A stretch of DNA of 64,000 nucleotides, taken from the NCBI RefSeq assembly GCF_963677945.1, contig NZ_OY782578.1:2633258-2697257 (forward strand), in the 5' to 3' direction. Shown piece by piece: positions 45,367 to 53,772 of this stretch (position 1 is its first letter; every line of letters starts with the position of its first letter). The notes below the pieces were generated by a model that worked only from the letters and a program-made list of their open reading frames with translations, did no database searches and was not told where the DNA came from. Both the position numbers and the translations under genes were made by a program. This DNA is from an uncultured Bacteroides sp. Lineage in GTDB: Bacteria > Bacteroidota > Bacteroidia > Bacteroidales > Bacteroidaceae.

Positions 45367-46680
45367 TTATTCTTCGAGTAATTTTTTAGCATCAACAAAC
45401 TGAGCAATACCTGCAGCTACTTTTTTTGCATCTCGCATGGCAAGTACTACGGTTTGAGGTGTATTGACTACATCTCCGCCGGCAAATACCCCTTTGCGGG
45501 TGGTCATACCATAAGGACGTTCTTTAGTAATTACATATCCTCTTTCGTCGACATTGATTCCTGATGTGGTTGATACAATACGGTTTGCCGGTTGTGAACC
45601 GATGGCCAACAGAATTTTATCCATTGGGATTATTTTTTCTCCTTCACTGGTCATAGCTTTGATAGCTTTTAAACGACCTCGCTCACCAAGGAACTCCTGA
45701 GTGTTTGTATTCCATAAGAATTGAACTCCTTCCTCCAGTGCTTCGTTATATTCTGCTTTCAGTGCCGTCATGTTTTCCAAGTCTTTGTAATAAATAACGT
45801 AGACTTCTTTAGCTCCCATACGGAGTGCTGTTCTGGCTGCATCCATTGCTACGTTTCCGCAACCGATTACACCTACAACGTCTCCTTCCTTTAAAGGAAC
45901 TTCGCTCTTGTCGATACTGTCGCTATTGCATAAGCTGACAATTCGAAGGAAGTATGAAGACTGGATAACTCCTTTAAGATTACAGCCAGGGATATTCATA
46001 GTCTTTGGTTTTGCAGTTCCTGTACCAATGAATATTGCATCAAAATTCTTTTGGTCGAACATTTCATCTACTGTAGTGTTTTGTCCAACTATAAAGTTTG
46101 GTATATAGGTAACTCCAAGTCCTTCTATTTTGCGAATTTCTCTTCTTACAACTTCTTTGGGTAAGCGATATTCCGGAATACCGTACATTAATACACCACC
46201 AAGTTCGGGTTCGCTTTCGTAGATTACTACATTAAAACCATCGCGAGCTAAATCGCCGGCTACGGTTAGTCCGGCAGGACCTGAACCAATAATGGCTACT
46301 TTACCACGGTTTTTCTGAGGCAACTTTTCACGGATAAGTTTCATGTCACTGTCAAAGTCGGCAATAAAACGTTCCAATTTGCCTACTCGTATAGGATTCT
46401 GTTTCTTATTTAATATGCAGTGACCTTCACACTGTCTTTCGTGAGGACAAACACGTCCGCAGACTGCAGGTAAGTTACTTTTTTCATTGATAATGCTCAT
46501 TGCGCCGCCCATGTTTCCCATAGACAGCTGATGGATCCACCCGGGGATGTTGTGCTCGATGGGGCATCCTTGTACGCAAAGAGGATTTTTGCAGTTTAAG
46601 CATCTTTTTGCCTCGTCAACTGCTTCCTTAATGCTGAAACCTTCGTTGACTTCCTCGAATTTTAAATCTTTTGACTCCAT
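45367..46680 (-). CDS. gltD: glutamate synthase small subunit (NADPH-dependent, GltD type)
   Basis: A 437-residue FAD and iron-sulphur protein. The N-terminal cysteine cluster C27-C30-C35-C39 (RCLNCKNPLCVQGCP) and a second cluster near CGRVCPHERQC bind two 4Fe-4S centres. VAIIGSGPAGLTVAG is the FAD loop, GVIGCGNVAMDAARTAL the NADPH loop and GVFAGGDVV the second FAD site. The large subunit gene is not adjacent, so the protein may work with a distant GltB, or be an NfnB/SudA-like oxidoreductase, which shares this architecture. Identity as the small-subunit family is sure, exact reaction less so. Confidence 0.85.
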   Translation of the reverse strand: MESKDLKFEEVNEGFSIKEAVDEAKRCLNCKNPLCVQGCPIEHNIPGWIHQLSMGNMGGAMSIINEKSNLPAVCGRVCPHERQCEGHCILNKKQNPIRVGKLERFIADFDSDMKLIREKLPQKNRGKVAIIGSGPAGLTVAGDLARDGFNVVIYESEPELGGVLMYGIPEYRLPKEVVRREIRKIEGLGVTYIPNFIVGQNTTVDEMFDQKNFDAIFIGTGTAKPKTMNIPGCNLKGVIQSSYFLRIVSLCNSDSIDKSEVPLKEGDVVGVIGCGNVAMDAARTALRMGAKEVYVIYYKDLENMTALKAEYNEALEEGVQFLWNTNTQEFLGERGRLKAIKAMTSEGEKIIPMDKILLAIGSQPANRIVSTTSGINVDERGYVITKERPYGMTTRKGVFAGGDVVNTPQTVVLAMRDAKKVAAGIAQFVDAKKLLEE

Positions 46681-46799
46681 AGGCTTTTGTTATACCTTAA
46701 TCTATTTCCTTAGTTTATTGTCTTAGTTTGCTTATTTGATATTGTTTTGCAAACTATACTTTGCAAAAACTGTGCAAATATATGCTATATTTGTAATAT

Positions 46800-46946
46800 A
46801 TGGATAGCAAAAGAGCTTTATTTTTCATAAAAGAGCAAAAATACCAGGATTACATTTTTAACAAGATGATGGCAGAAGAGGAGTATGGCATAATATTGCT
46901 GAGGATTGCCGGATTTCAATTTATTTATTTAAATTTGCATCATTGA
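46800..46946 (+). CDS. possible 48-residue leader or small protein
   Basis: An open frame from ATG 46800 to TGA encodes 48 residues starting MDSKRALFFIKEQKYQDY, with a hydrophobic end (GIILLRIAGFQFIYLNLHH). TATATTTG at 46786-46793 is a -7 match, with TTTG at 46760-46763 22 bases before it, slightly long. Transcription would begin about at the ATG, so translation would be leaderless. It precedes a small membrane protein on the same strand. Chance is a real alternative. Confidence 0.3.
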   Translation: MDSKRALFFIKEQKYQDYIFNKMMAEEEYGIILLRIAGFQFIYLNLHH

Positions 46947-46984
46947 CAATTGAACTGAACATTATTGATTTTCTGAAAAGTTTT

Positions 46985-47206
46985 ATGATAAACAAGATAT
47001 TATATACTCTATACCACAATTGGCGTGCAATTATAACCTGGCTTTTCTGGGGGTACGTTGCACTGATACTCGCTTTGTATCTGATAGATATAAAGGTGAG
47101 CAGTGTTTGCTTTACAGTATTATTCTTCCTATTTGGACTATGGTTGGGAAGCTGTCTTTCTTACTGGCTGAGAGATGAAGTAAAGTTCAGGGATCTGGAC
47201 GAATAG
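46985..47206 (+). CDS. small membrane protein of unknown function
   Basis: A 73-residue protein counted from the ATG at 46985 (MINKILYTLYHNW). An in-frame TTG at 46943 would add 14 residues but is not supported. Two hydrophobic helices span about residues 15-35 and 40-61, followed by a charged C-terminal tail (LRDEVKFRDLDE). No family is recognised. It is convergent with the asparaginase gene, 8 bases away. Codon use is like its neighbours, so it is probably real. Confidence 0.6.
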   Translation: MINKILYTLYHNWRAIITWLFWGYVALILALYLIDIKVSSVCFTVLFFLFGLWLGSCLSYWLRDEVKFRDLDE

Positions 47207-47214
47207 TCTATTTG

Positions 47215-48252
47215 TTACTCTCTGCTTATTTCACCGGCAATAGAGGTGGTCATGAAATAGCGGATTTCTTTGCTGCTATACTTATGTCCAACCAGGAACA
47301 TTAATTTGGTTACTGCACTTTCTACCGTACTGTCGTATCCACTGATTACGCCTGTTTGAAGTAGCTGAAGTCCTGTTCCGTAACGTTCCATTTCCACTGC
47401 TCCGGAAGAACATTGGGTGATGTTTACAATAATGATACCACGACTTGTAGCATCTGACAACTCACGGATAAGCCACTCTTTTTGAGGTGCATTACCAGAT
47501 CCGAAGGTTTTGAGCACAACAGCTTTAAGCCCCGGAGCATGTAGAATAGACGATACAATGCTTTCCTGTATTCCCGGAAATAAGGTGAGAATAACCACGT
47601 TTGAATCAAAAAGGAAATGTGGTTTTAATGGTCTACTGTCATCGGGTCTGAGTATTCGTGATGGCTCATATTTGATGTGAATTCCTACACGTGCTAAAGG
47701 TGGATAATTAAAAGAACGGAAAGCGTTGAAGTTTTCGGCGTTTATTTTTGTGGTGCGGTTTCCTCGCATCAGGTGATTCTCGAAGAAGATACACACTTCG
47801 GGTACTATTGCTTTTCCGTCAATCTTTGCAGCTGCAATTTCTATGGCGGTTATCAGATTTTCTTTTCCATCGGTGCGAAGTACTCCGATAGGGAGCTGTG
47901 ATCCTGTAAGAATGACCGGCTTACTTAGATTCTCGAGCATAAAACTGAGAGCAGAGGCTGTATAAGCCATGGTGTCTGTACCATGAAGAATAACAAAACC
48001 ATCGAAATTATCATAATTATAATTGATGATTTTAACCAGCTTAGCCCAGGCTTGTGGCTCCATGTCGGATGAATCAATTGGCGGATCGAACTGATAGGAT
48101 GATATACGGTAGTTGAATCTTTTAAGTTCGGGAACATGCTTCATCAGGTGGTTGAAGTTGAAATTCTCTAACGCACCGGTTTCCGAGTTCTGAATCATAC
48201 CAATGGTTCCACCGGTGTAGATTAACAATACTGAAGGATATTTAGTGATCAT
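47215..48252 (-). CDS. ansA: type I L-asparaginase
   Basis: A 345-residue enzyme converting asparagine to aspartate and ammonia in the cytosol. YTGGTIGMI at 12-20 gives the first catalytic Thr and its loop. HGTDTMAYTASAL (about 88-100) gives the second Thr and Asp. The length and absence of a signal peptide fit the cytosolic type I class. The C-terminal domain (about 215-340) is complete. TATCTTTG on the minus strand at 48277-48284 is a plausible -7 element 25 bases before the start. Confidence 0.92.
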   Translation of the reverse strand: MITKYPSVLLIYTGGTIGMIQNSETGALENFNFNHLMKHVPELKRFNYRISSYQFDPPIDSSDMEPQAWAKLVKIINYNYDNFDGFVILHGTDTMAYTASALSFMLENLSKPVILTGSQLPIGVLRTDGKENLITAIEIAAAKIDGKAIVPEVCIFFENHLMRGNRTTKINAENFNAFRSFNYPPLARVGIHIKYEPSRILRPDDSRPLKPHFLFDSNVVILTLFPGIQESIVSSILHAPGLKAVVLKTFGSGNAPQKEWLIRELSDATSRGIIIVNITQCSSGAVEMERYGTGLQLLQTGVISGYDSTVESAVTKLMFLVGHKYSSKEIRYFMTTSIAGEISRE

Positions 48253-48276
48253 AAAGTTGTGTTGTTAATTACGGCG

Positions 48277-48284
48277 CAAAGATA
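48277..48284 (-). promoter_or_regulatory. -7 element of ansA
   Basis: CAAAGATA on the plus strand reads TATCTTTG on the minus strand, a TAnnTTTG match. No clear -33 box is visible. Confidence 0.45.
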
Positions 48285-48308
48285 GTGATTCTTTCAACAT
48301 AATTCATT

Positions 48309-48380
48309 AAAAAACGCAGATTACACTGTTCTTAGAATTCAACATGTTTAGTTTGTTCAAAAAACAGGGTAATCTGCGTT
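48309..48380 (-). terminator. terminator of the trp operon
   Basis: AACGCAGATTA (48313-48323) pairs with TAATCTGCGTT (48370-48380), with an inner CTGTT/AACAG pairing. On the minus strand the stem is followed by six T (48309-48314). It lies downstream of trpA. Confidence 0.65.
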
Positions 48381-48416
48381 AATTTCTATCTTTTTTCAGA
48401 GTAACAATATTAGTTG

Positions 48417-49190
48417 TTAATCTTTCAGTTGGGCAATAAGTTTGTCGACTGCTGCAGAAATGGTTTCTTCTTCGCCCAGCAGGGTTACAAATTTACTTCC
48501 GATGATAGCTCCCGAAGCATGCTCGCAGGCAGCCTTGAAGGTAGCCTTGTTTGAAATACCAAATCCAATGAGGCGAGGATTGTTTAGTTTCATTGCTTCA
48601 ATTCGTTTGAAGTAGTTTTTCTTTTCTGCATCGAATTCGTTCTGAGCACCGGTTGTGGCAGCAGAAGATACCATGTAGATAAACCCGTCGGTATGCTCAT
48701 CAATCATGCGAATGCGCTCTTCGCTGGTCTCAGGAGTAATCAGCATAATTATTTTCAGGTTGTAGCGCTCGGCTATGATTTGATATTTTTCCTGATAGTC
48801 CTTGAATGGCAGATCGGGAATAATCATTCCGTCCACGCCACACTCCACACATTTGCGGCAGAAGCTTTCGAAACCGTATTGCATGATCGGGTTAAGGTAG
48901 CCCATCAGGATAAGTGGAATTTTTACATGGTGACGAATGTCTCTTATCTGCTCGAAAAGAAGCTTTAGAGTCATACCATTACTTAAAGCCTGAGTTGATG
49001 CGTTCTGAATAACCGGACCGTCGGCCATAGGATCGCTGAAAGGAATGCCGATCTCAATCATCTGAACTCCCTTTTTTTCCAGTTCACGGATAATAGTGAC
49101 TGTGTCGTCGAGGTTAGGATATCCGGCTGTGAAATAAACAGAAAGGATACCTTTTGTACTGCTGTACAGTAACTGATTAATTCTATTCAT
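48417..49190 (-). CDS. trpA: tryptophan synthase alpha chain
   Basis: The 257-residue TIM-barrel subunit cleaves indole-3-glycerol phosphate to indole, which passes to the beta chain. IEIGIPFSDPMADGPVIQ (about 44-61) holds the catalytic Glu, and MIIPDLPFKDY contains the catalytic Asp. GFGISNKATF is the phosphate-binding part. It is the last gene of the trp operon, 24 bases after trpF, and is followed by a terminator. Length and motifs are normal. Confident. Confidence 0.96.
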   Translation of the reverse strand: MNRINQLLYSSTKGILSVYFTAGYPNLDDTVTIIRELEKKGVQMIEIGIPFSDPMADGPVIQNASTQALSNGMTLKLLFEQIRDIRHHVKIPLILMGYLNPIMQYGFESFCRKCVECGVDGMIIPDLPFKDYQEKYQIIAERYNLKIIMLITPETSEERIRMIDEHTDGFIYMVSSAATTGAQNEFDAEKKNYFKRIEAMKLNNPRLIGFGISNKATFKAACEHASGAIIGSKFVTLLGEEETISAAVDKLIAQLKD

Positions 49191-49214
49191 AGTTTTTAGT
49201 TTTTTATGCTCGTT

Positions 49215-49823
49215 TTATTTTCTTAATTCTTTGATAAACCTGCTAAGCATCTCTACATCTTTCAATGCGGGTGAAATTTCGAAACGACTGTTAAGGTCTA
49301 TTCCGGCAAAACGTTCATGCTGAAAAGTCTTCACGTCTTCTACACTCTGGGCTGAGATGCCTCCGCTTAATAGAAAAGGTGTCTGTCCGTGATAATGGGA
49401 GAGTACCGACCAGTCGAATTGTTTACCGGAACCGCCGTGCCCCTCACATTTCGTGTCGAAGAGAAAGTAACTGCAAAGTCCTTCATATTTTTCAGTTGCT
49501 TTCAGATCGTCTGGAGTGGCAACAGAAAAGACTTTTATCAGATTCAATCCTTTGTTCCGCAAAGATACACAATATTCAGGTGATTCTGTTCCGTGGAGTT
49601 GTATAAAGTTTAATGAAAATTTGTCGGCCAAAGCTAATACTACCTCTTCTGTTTCATTCACGAAAACTCCCACTCTTTTTGCCTTTTCCGGAAGATAGGA
49701 TGGAGGGCAGGCCACATACCGGGAAGAGCCCGGATAGAAAATGAGTCCGATCATATCTACACCCAGACTTTCTACCTTAGTTATATTCCCGGCATCCCTC
49801 ATGCCACATACTTTGATTAACAT
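49215..49823 (-). CDS. trpF: phosphoribosylanthranilate isomerase
   Basis: A 202-residue TIM barrel that converts phosphoribosyl anthranilate to CdRP. The catalytic Cys lies in IKVCGMRD at 3-10, FIQLHGTE is the substrate loop, and the Asp is in GIDLNSRFE. LLSGGIS forms the phosphate site. It stands alone rather than fused to trpC, 9 bases from it. All motifs are intact. Confidence 0.95.
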   Translation of the reverse strand: MLIKVCGMRDAGNITKVESLGVDMIGLIFYPGSSRYVACPPSYLPEKAKRVGVFVNETEEVVLALADKFSLNFIQLHGTESPEYCVSLRNKGLNLIKVFSVATPDDLKATEKYEGLCSYFLFDTKCEGHGGSGKQFDWSVLSHYHGQTPFLLSGGISAQSVEDVKTFQHERFAGIDLNSRFEISPALKDVEMLSRFIKELRK

Positions 49824-49832
49824 CTTTTTCTA

Positions 49833-50615
49833 TTAGTTAAGCTGTTTAATAAATTCTTCGAGCGCTTTTCCCGGATTGTCTGTCTTCATAAAATTTTCAC
49901 CGATAAGGAATCCGCGGAAGCCGGCTTCACGTAATCTCTTTACCGTATCGGGAGATGAGATTCCGCTTTCGGACACAAGCAAAGTATCCTTTGGCAGCGC
50001 ACTGGCAAGGCGGAAAGAATTCTCTATGTCGGTAACGAATGTTCCCAAGTTCCGGTTGTTAACTCCAACCATATCGATGGTGCTGTTTACATATTCCAAT
50101 TCCTTTTCACTATGAATTTCAAGCAATACTTCCAGTCCTAGCTCGTGTGCCTTTCCTGCCAGAAAAGCGCATTCCTCTTTTTCCAATGCGGCGGCAATAA
50201 GAAGAATAGCATCTGCTCCAACAATCTTAGCCTGATAAAGCTGATATTCATCAATGATGAAATCCTTTCTCAGAATAGGAATATTTACTCCGGGACGAGC
50301 ATCGCGCAAATCCTTCAGGCTTCCTCCGAAGAATGGAGTATCTGTCAGGATTGAGAGTGCTGAAGCTCCGTTTGCTGCATAAGCAGCAGTGACTTCTTCC
50401 GGAGAGGCATCTTTATTTATCCATCCTTTTGAAGGTGATTTGCGTTTGAACTCAGCAATAATGCCACTAGAAGAATTAGCCAAAGCCTGACGCATGGAGA
50501 ACATGTTTCTGTCCTCAGCAGCTCCATCCTGAAGTGCGGCAATAGAAATTGCTTTCTTTTGTTCGCAGATGGTTTCCCGCTTGGTTTCAATGATTTCCAA
50601 CAGTATATCTTTCAT
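49833..50615 (-). CDS. trpC: indole-3-glycerol phosphate synthase
   Basis: A 260-residue TIM barrel closing the indole ring. Key residues are in IAEFKRKSPSKG (about 54-65), ILRKDFIIDEYQ, LEVLLEIHSEKEL, VGVNNRNLGTF and LVSESGISS. It lies 5 bases downstream of trpD. It is monofunctional, with the normal length. Confident. Confidence 0.96.
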   Translation of the reverse strand: MKDILLEIIETKRETICEQKKAISIAALQDGAAEDRNMFSMRQALANSSSGIIAEFKRKSPSKGWINKDASPEEVTAAYAANGASALSILTDTPFFGGSLKDLRDARPGVNIPILRKDFIIDEYQLYQAKIVGADAILLIAAALEKEECAFLAGKAHELGLEVLLEIHSEKELEYVNSTIDMVGVNNRNLGTFVTDIENSFRLASALPKDTLLVSESGISSPDTVKRLREAGFRGFLIGENFMKTDNPGKALEEFIKQLN

Positions 50616-50620
50616 CTATA

Positions 50621-51616
50621 TTAACTGTTTAGTTCAACAAATTGTTTAAGCTTAGCCATCGCTTTTCCACTCTCGAGTGATTCGCGTGCAATGGCAATGC
50701 ACTCCTCGATGCTTTTCTCCGGACAAATAACCTGAATGGCAAAAGCTGCATTAACAATCACACAATTCTTTTGTGCATCAGTAGCTTTGTTATTCAGCAC
50801 ATTGTCGAATATTTGTGCAGCTTCCTCAGGGGTATCGCCTCCGTAGAGGTCGGCCTCGGTGCAACGTTTAAATCCTAACGATTCCGGAGTATAAATCTTT
50901 TCGCTTGTAGAGTCTACTACTTTAAAATCGCTGGTTAAAGAGATCTCGTCGTATCCGTCTAAACTGTGTACTACGGCAAACTTACTTCCGCTTTCCTGAT
51001 AAGTATAACTGTAAAGTCTCATCAAAGGTAAGTTGTACACTCCCAACAACTGATAAGTAGGCATAACAGGATTAACCAGTGGACCAAGCATATTAAAGAA
51101 GGTACGTACACCCAGATTCTTACGGATTGGGGCAACTGCTTTCATTGCCGGACTGAACAACGGTGCATGCAAATATGCTATATTGCATTTATCCATACTT
51201 TCGCGCAGCTTGTTTACATCAGCGGTGAACTTTACTCCGTGCTGCTCCATTACATTACTGGCTCCACTTACCGAAGTAGCACCATAGTTACCGTGTTTCA
51301 CTACATTGAATCCTGCTCCGGCCAATATAAAACAGGCGGTTGTTGAGATGTTGAATGTGTTTTTGCCATCGCCTCCTGTACCTACAATATCAACAGGTTT
51401 GTATTCTGAAAGGTCAACTTCAACGCGCATATCGAGTATTGCTTCCTTAAAGCCCAGCATTTCGTCAACAGAGATGTTACGCATCATAAAGACAGTCATG
51501 AGCGATGCTACTTGCGAATCGTTGTATTTCCCCAAAGATATATTCTGAAGAACTTCTTTAGCTTCTTCACGGCTAAGGTATTGATGCTCAAAGAGCTTAT
51601 ATAGTATATTTTTCAT
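50621..51616 (-). CDS. trpD: anthranilate phosphoribosyltransferase
   Basis: A 331-residue enzyme that joins anthranilate and PRPP. DIVGTGGDGKNTFNIST (about 78-94) is the PRPP loop, and KHGNYGATSVSGASNV is the next conserved site. MLGPLVNP follows. It is separate from trpG, unlike in enterics. A 149-base gap containing repeats separates it from trpG upstream. Confidence 0.96.
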   Translation of the reverse strand: MKNILYKLFEHQYLSREEAKEVLQNISLGKYNDSQVASLMTVFMMRNISVDEMLGFKEAILDMRVEVDLSEYKPVDIVGTGGDGKNTFNISTTACFILAGAGFNVVKHGNYGATSVSGASNVMEQHGVKFTADVNKLRESMDKCNIAYLHAPLFSPAMKAVAPIRKNLGVRTFFNMLGPLVNPVMPTYQLLGVYNLPLMRLYSYTYQESGSKFAVVHSLDGYDEISLTSDFKVVDSTSEKIYTPESLGFKRCTEADLYGGDTPEEAAQIFDNVLNNKATDAQKNCVIVNAAFAIQVICPEKSIEECIAIARESLESGKAMAKLKQFVELNS

Positions 51617-51659
51617 TTCGTTATTTATTTAAATCTTTGTTTCAAATCATCTGAATTTT

Positions 51660-51720
51660 ATCGCCAATAAATAAAATCCATTCGCCAATAAATAAAAATT
51701 ATTGGTGAATAATCGGCGAA
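51660..51720. repeat. direct and inverted repeats between trpG and trpD
   Basis: TCGCCAATAAATAAAA occurs at 51661-51676 and again at 51682-51697, a 21-base period. TTATTGGTGA at 51699-51708 is a near complement (one mismatch) of the repeat's TCGCCAATAA, and CGGCGAA follows at 51714-51720. A hairpin or a protein-binding site within the operon is possible. It is not T-run terminated. Confidence 0.5.
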
Positions 51721-51765
51721 CTATTGCCCAATGATTTTTAAAGATATACCGGGCAATGTTTTCTG

Positions 51766-52338
51766 TTATTCCTTATTTAAAAAGTTACTGATAATTTGGT
51801 GTCCTTTTGGAGTAAGTACCGATTCCGGATGAAACTGAATTCCTTTCACGTTGTACTTCTTATGACGGATTGCCATGATTTCTCCTTGTTTATCTTCGGC
51901 TGTTATTTCCAGTTCCTCCGGGAAATTTTCCTTGCTGATAATCCATGAGTGATAACGTCCCACGGTAATCTCTTTTGATAATCCGCTGAAGAGTGAATCT
52001 TCCTTTAATACCTTGATAGGAGTTTCTACTCCATGGAATACCTCTTTCAAGTTTTCCAGTTTGGCTCCGAAAGCTTCGCCAATAGCCTGATGTCCCAGAC
52101 AAACACCCAGAATTTTCTTTGTAGGTGCATAACGTTTAATGAGTGGTAGCAGAATACCTGCTTCTTCGGGAATACCCGGTCCCGGTGAAAGGATAATAGT
52201 ATCGAATCTGTCCACCTCGTCGAGCGTTATTTTATCGTTACGATGAACTTCTATGTCAGTGAATCCCAGTTCTTTTACCAGGTGAAGAAGGTTGTAGGTA
52301 AAAGAGTCGTAATTATCTAATATAAGTATCTTTTTCAT
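51766..52338 (-). CDS. trpG: anthranilate synthase glutaminase component
   Basis: A 190-residue class I glutamine amidotransferase supplying ammonia to TrpE. DNYDSFTYNL opens the protein, the nucleophile is C80 in GVCLGHQAIGE, and the His/Glu pair lies in FHPESVLT near the end. The oxyanion region SPGPGIP is at 51-57. Sharing with folate synthesis (PabA) is possible in some bacteria. It starts 14 bases after trpE. Confidence 0.95.
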   Translation of the reverse strand: MKKILILDNYDSFTYNLLHLVKELGFTDIEVHRNDKITLDEVDRFDTIILSPGPGIPEEAGILLPLIKRYAPTKKILGVCLGHQAIGEAFGAKLENLKEVFHGVETPIKVLKEDSLFSGLSKEITVGRYHSWIISKENFPEELEITAEDKQGEIMAIRHKKYNVKGIQFHPESVLTPKGHQIISNFLNKE

Positions 52339-52352
52339 TGTCTTGTGTGTGT

Positions 52353-53759
52353 TTAGTTTTTTAATGAACTAGCCAGATCTATTGCTTTTTTCAGTGCACC
52401 TAGTTTGCTGTTTACTTCCTGAAGCTCGTACTCATCGTTGCTCTTGGCAACAATTCCGGCTCCGGCCTGATACCACAATTCGTTATTCCGACTTACGAAA
52501 GAGCGGATGGTGATAGCTTGATTTAAATCGCCGTTCAGTCCGATAAATCCGATACAACCACCGTAAGCGCCACGACTTTGCTTTTCAATTTCAGAGATAA
52601 GCTGCATGGCTCTGACCTTTGGAGCCCCCGAAAGAGTTCCGGCCGGGAAAGTATCAATAAATGTCTTAACTGCATCGGCGCCTTTATTGAGTTCGCCACT
52701 TACACGAGACACCAGGTGAATAACGTGACTGTAATATTGTACTTCCTTATAGAAATCTACCTTTACGTTGTGAGCATTGCGGCTCAAATCGTTACGGGCA
52801 AGGTCTACCAGCATTACGTGTTCTGCATTTTCCTTCGGATCGGCCAAGAGAGCTTCTACTAATTCTTTGTCTTTTGCTACATCTCCGGTGCGACGGGTTG
52901 TTCCGGCTATTGGGTCAATGCTTGCAATATTATCTGTTACCTTGCAGTGTGTTTCGGGAGAGGAACCAAAGATGCGGAAACCGCCGAAATCGAAGTAGAA
53001 CAAATAAGGAGAAGGGTTGATGGAACGAAGAGCGCGGTAAACTTTAAAGTCATCACCAGTAAATGGCTGAACAAATCTGCGGGAAAGTACAATCTGGAAA
53101 ACGTCTCCGCGAAGGCAGTGAGCTACTCCCTGACGTACGTACGATTTGTACTCCTCGTCTGTAATAGGACTTCTTTCCGGCCCTCTGGTTGAGAAGTTAT
53201 AGGAAGCAAAGTTACGGTTTTCCAGAATTGTTTCCAGTTCCTCAATATTGCTGCTTTCGCCATCCTGCAAAAGCTCTACCAGGGTTAGTTCATTTTTAAA
53301 GTGATTAAAGATCAGCACATATTTATATAGTATATAAAGTAAGTCGGGTGCATCGTTTTTTGCATCATGAGATTCCGGAACCGGAATGTGCTCGAAGTAA
53401 CGTACTGCATCGAAAGATGTATAACCAAACAGACCGCAGTAGTTTTTATCTTCGCCCGTTACATTTAGTTTGCCAATGAAACTATTCATTGCATCAGATA
53501 CAGTAAACTCATCCGAAATGTTTTCTTTAAGTTCTGTATTATCAGGGAAGCGGGTAGTACAAACATTGCTGTTTACTCCGATACTTGCCAACGGTTTCAG
53601 TGCAATGTAAGAGTGACTGTTTACATTTCCATGGAAATCAGAACTCTCGAGTAAAGCCGATTCAGGATAAATGTCCCGTACTTTCAGGTAAACACTTACC
53701 GGAGTATGCAAGTCGCTCAGTACTGTTTTGCTTATAGTTTTAAAATTATATGTTTTCAT
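52353..53759 (-). CDS. trpE: anthranilate synthase component I
   Basis: A 468-residue chorismate-binding enzyme forming anthranilate with TrpG. The LLESSD segment at about 36-41 is the tryptophan feedback-binding motif, so the enzyme should be inhibited by tryptophan. SIDPIAGTTRRTG, LVDLARNDLSR, AGTLSGAPKVRAM and the C-terminal QAGAGIVAKS are the catalytic motifs. It follows trpB by 13 bases. Feedback inhibition adds to the transcriptional attenuation seen upstream. Confidence 0.96.
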   Translation of the reverse strand: MKTYNFKTISKTVLSDLHTPVSVYLKVRDIYPESALLESSDFHGNVNSHSYIALKPLASIGVNSNVCTTRFPDNTELKENISDEFTVSDAMNSFIGKLNVTGEDKNYCGLFGYTSFDAVRYFEHIPVPESHDAKNDAPDLLYILYKYVLIFNHFKNELTLVELLQDGESSNIEELETILENRNFASYNFSTRGPERSPITDEEYKSYVRQGVAHCLRGDVFQIVLSRRFVQPFTGDDFKVYRALRSINPSPYLFYFDFGGFRIFGSSPETHCKVTDNIASIDPIAGTTRRTGDVAKDKELVEALLADPKENAEHVMLVDLARNDLSRNAHNVKVDFYKEVQYYSHVIHLVSRVSGELNKGADAVKTFIDTFPAGTLSGAPKVRAMQLISEIEKQSRGAYGGCIGFIGLNGDLNQAITIRSFVSRNNELWYQAGAGIVAKSNDEYELQEVNSKLGALKKAIDLASSLKN

Positions 53760-53772
53760 TTTATCTTAATAT

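Noticed and set aside
46943-46984. TTG start for the small membrane protein
   Set aside because: An ATG 42 bases later begins a natural membrane protein; nothing supports TTG.
51660-51720. Terminator or CRISPR-like array between trpG and trpD
   Set aside because: Only two repeat units are present and no T run follows the hairpin.
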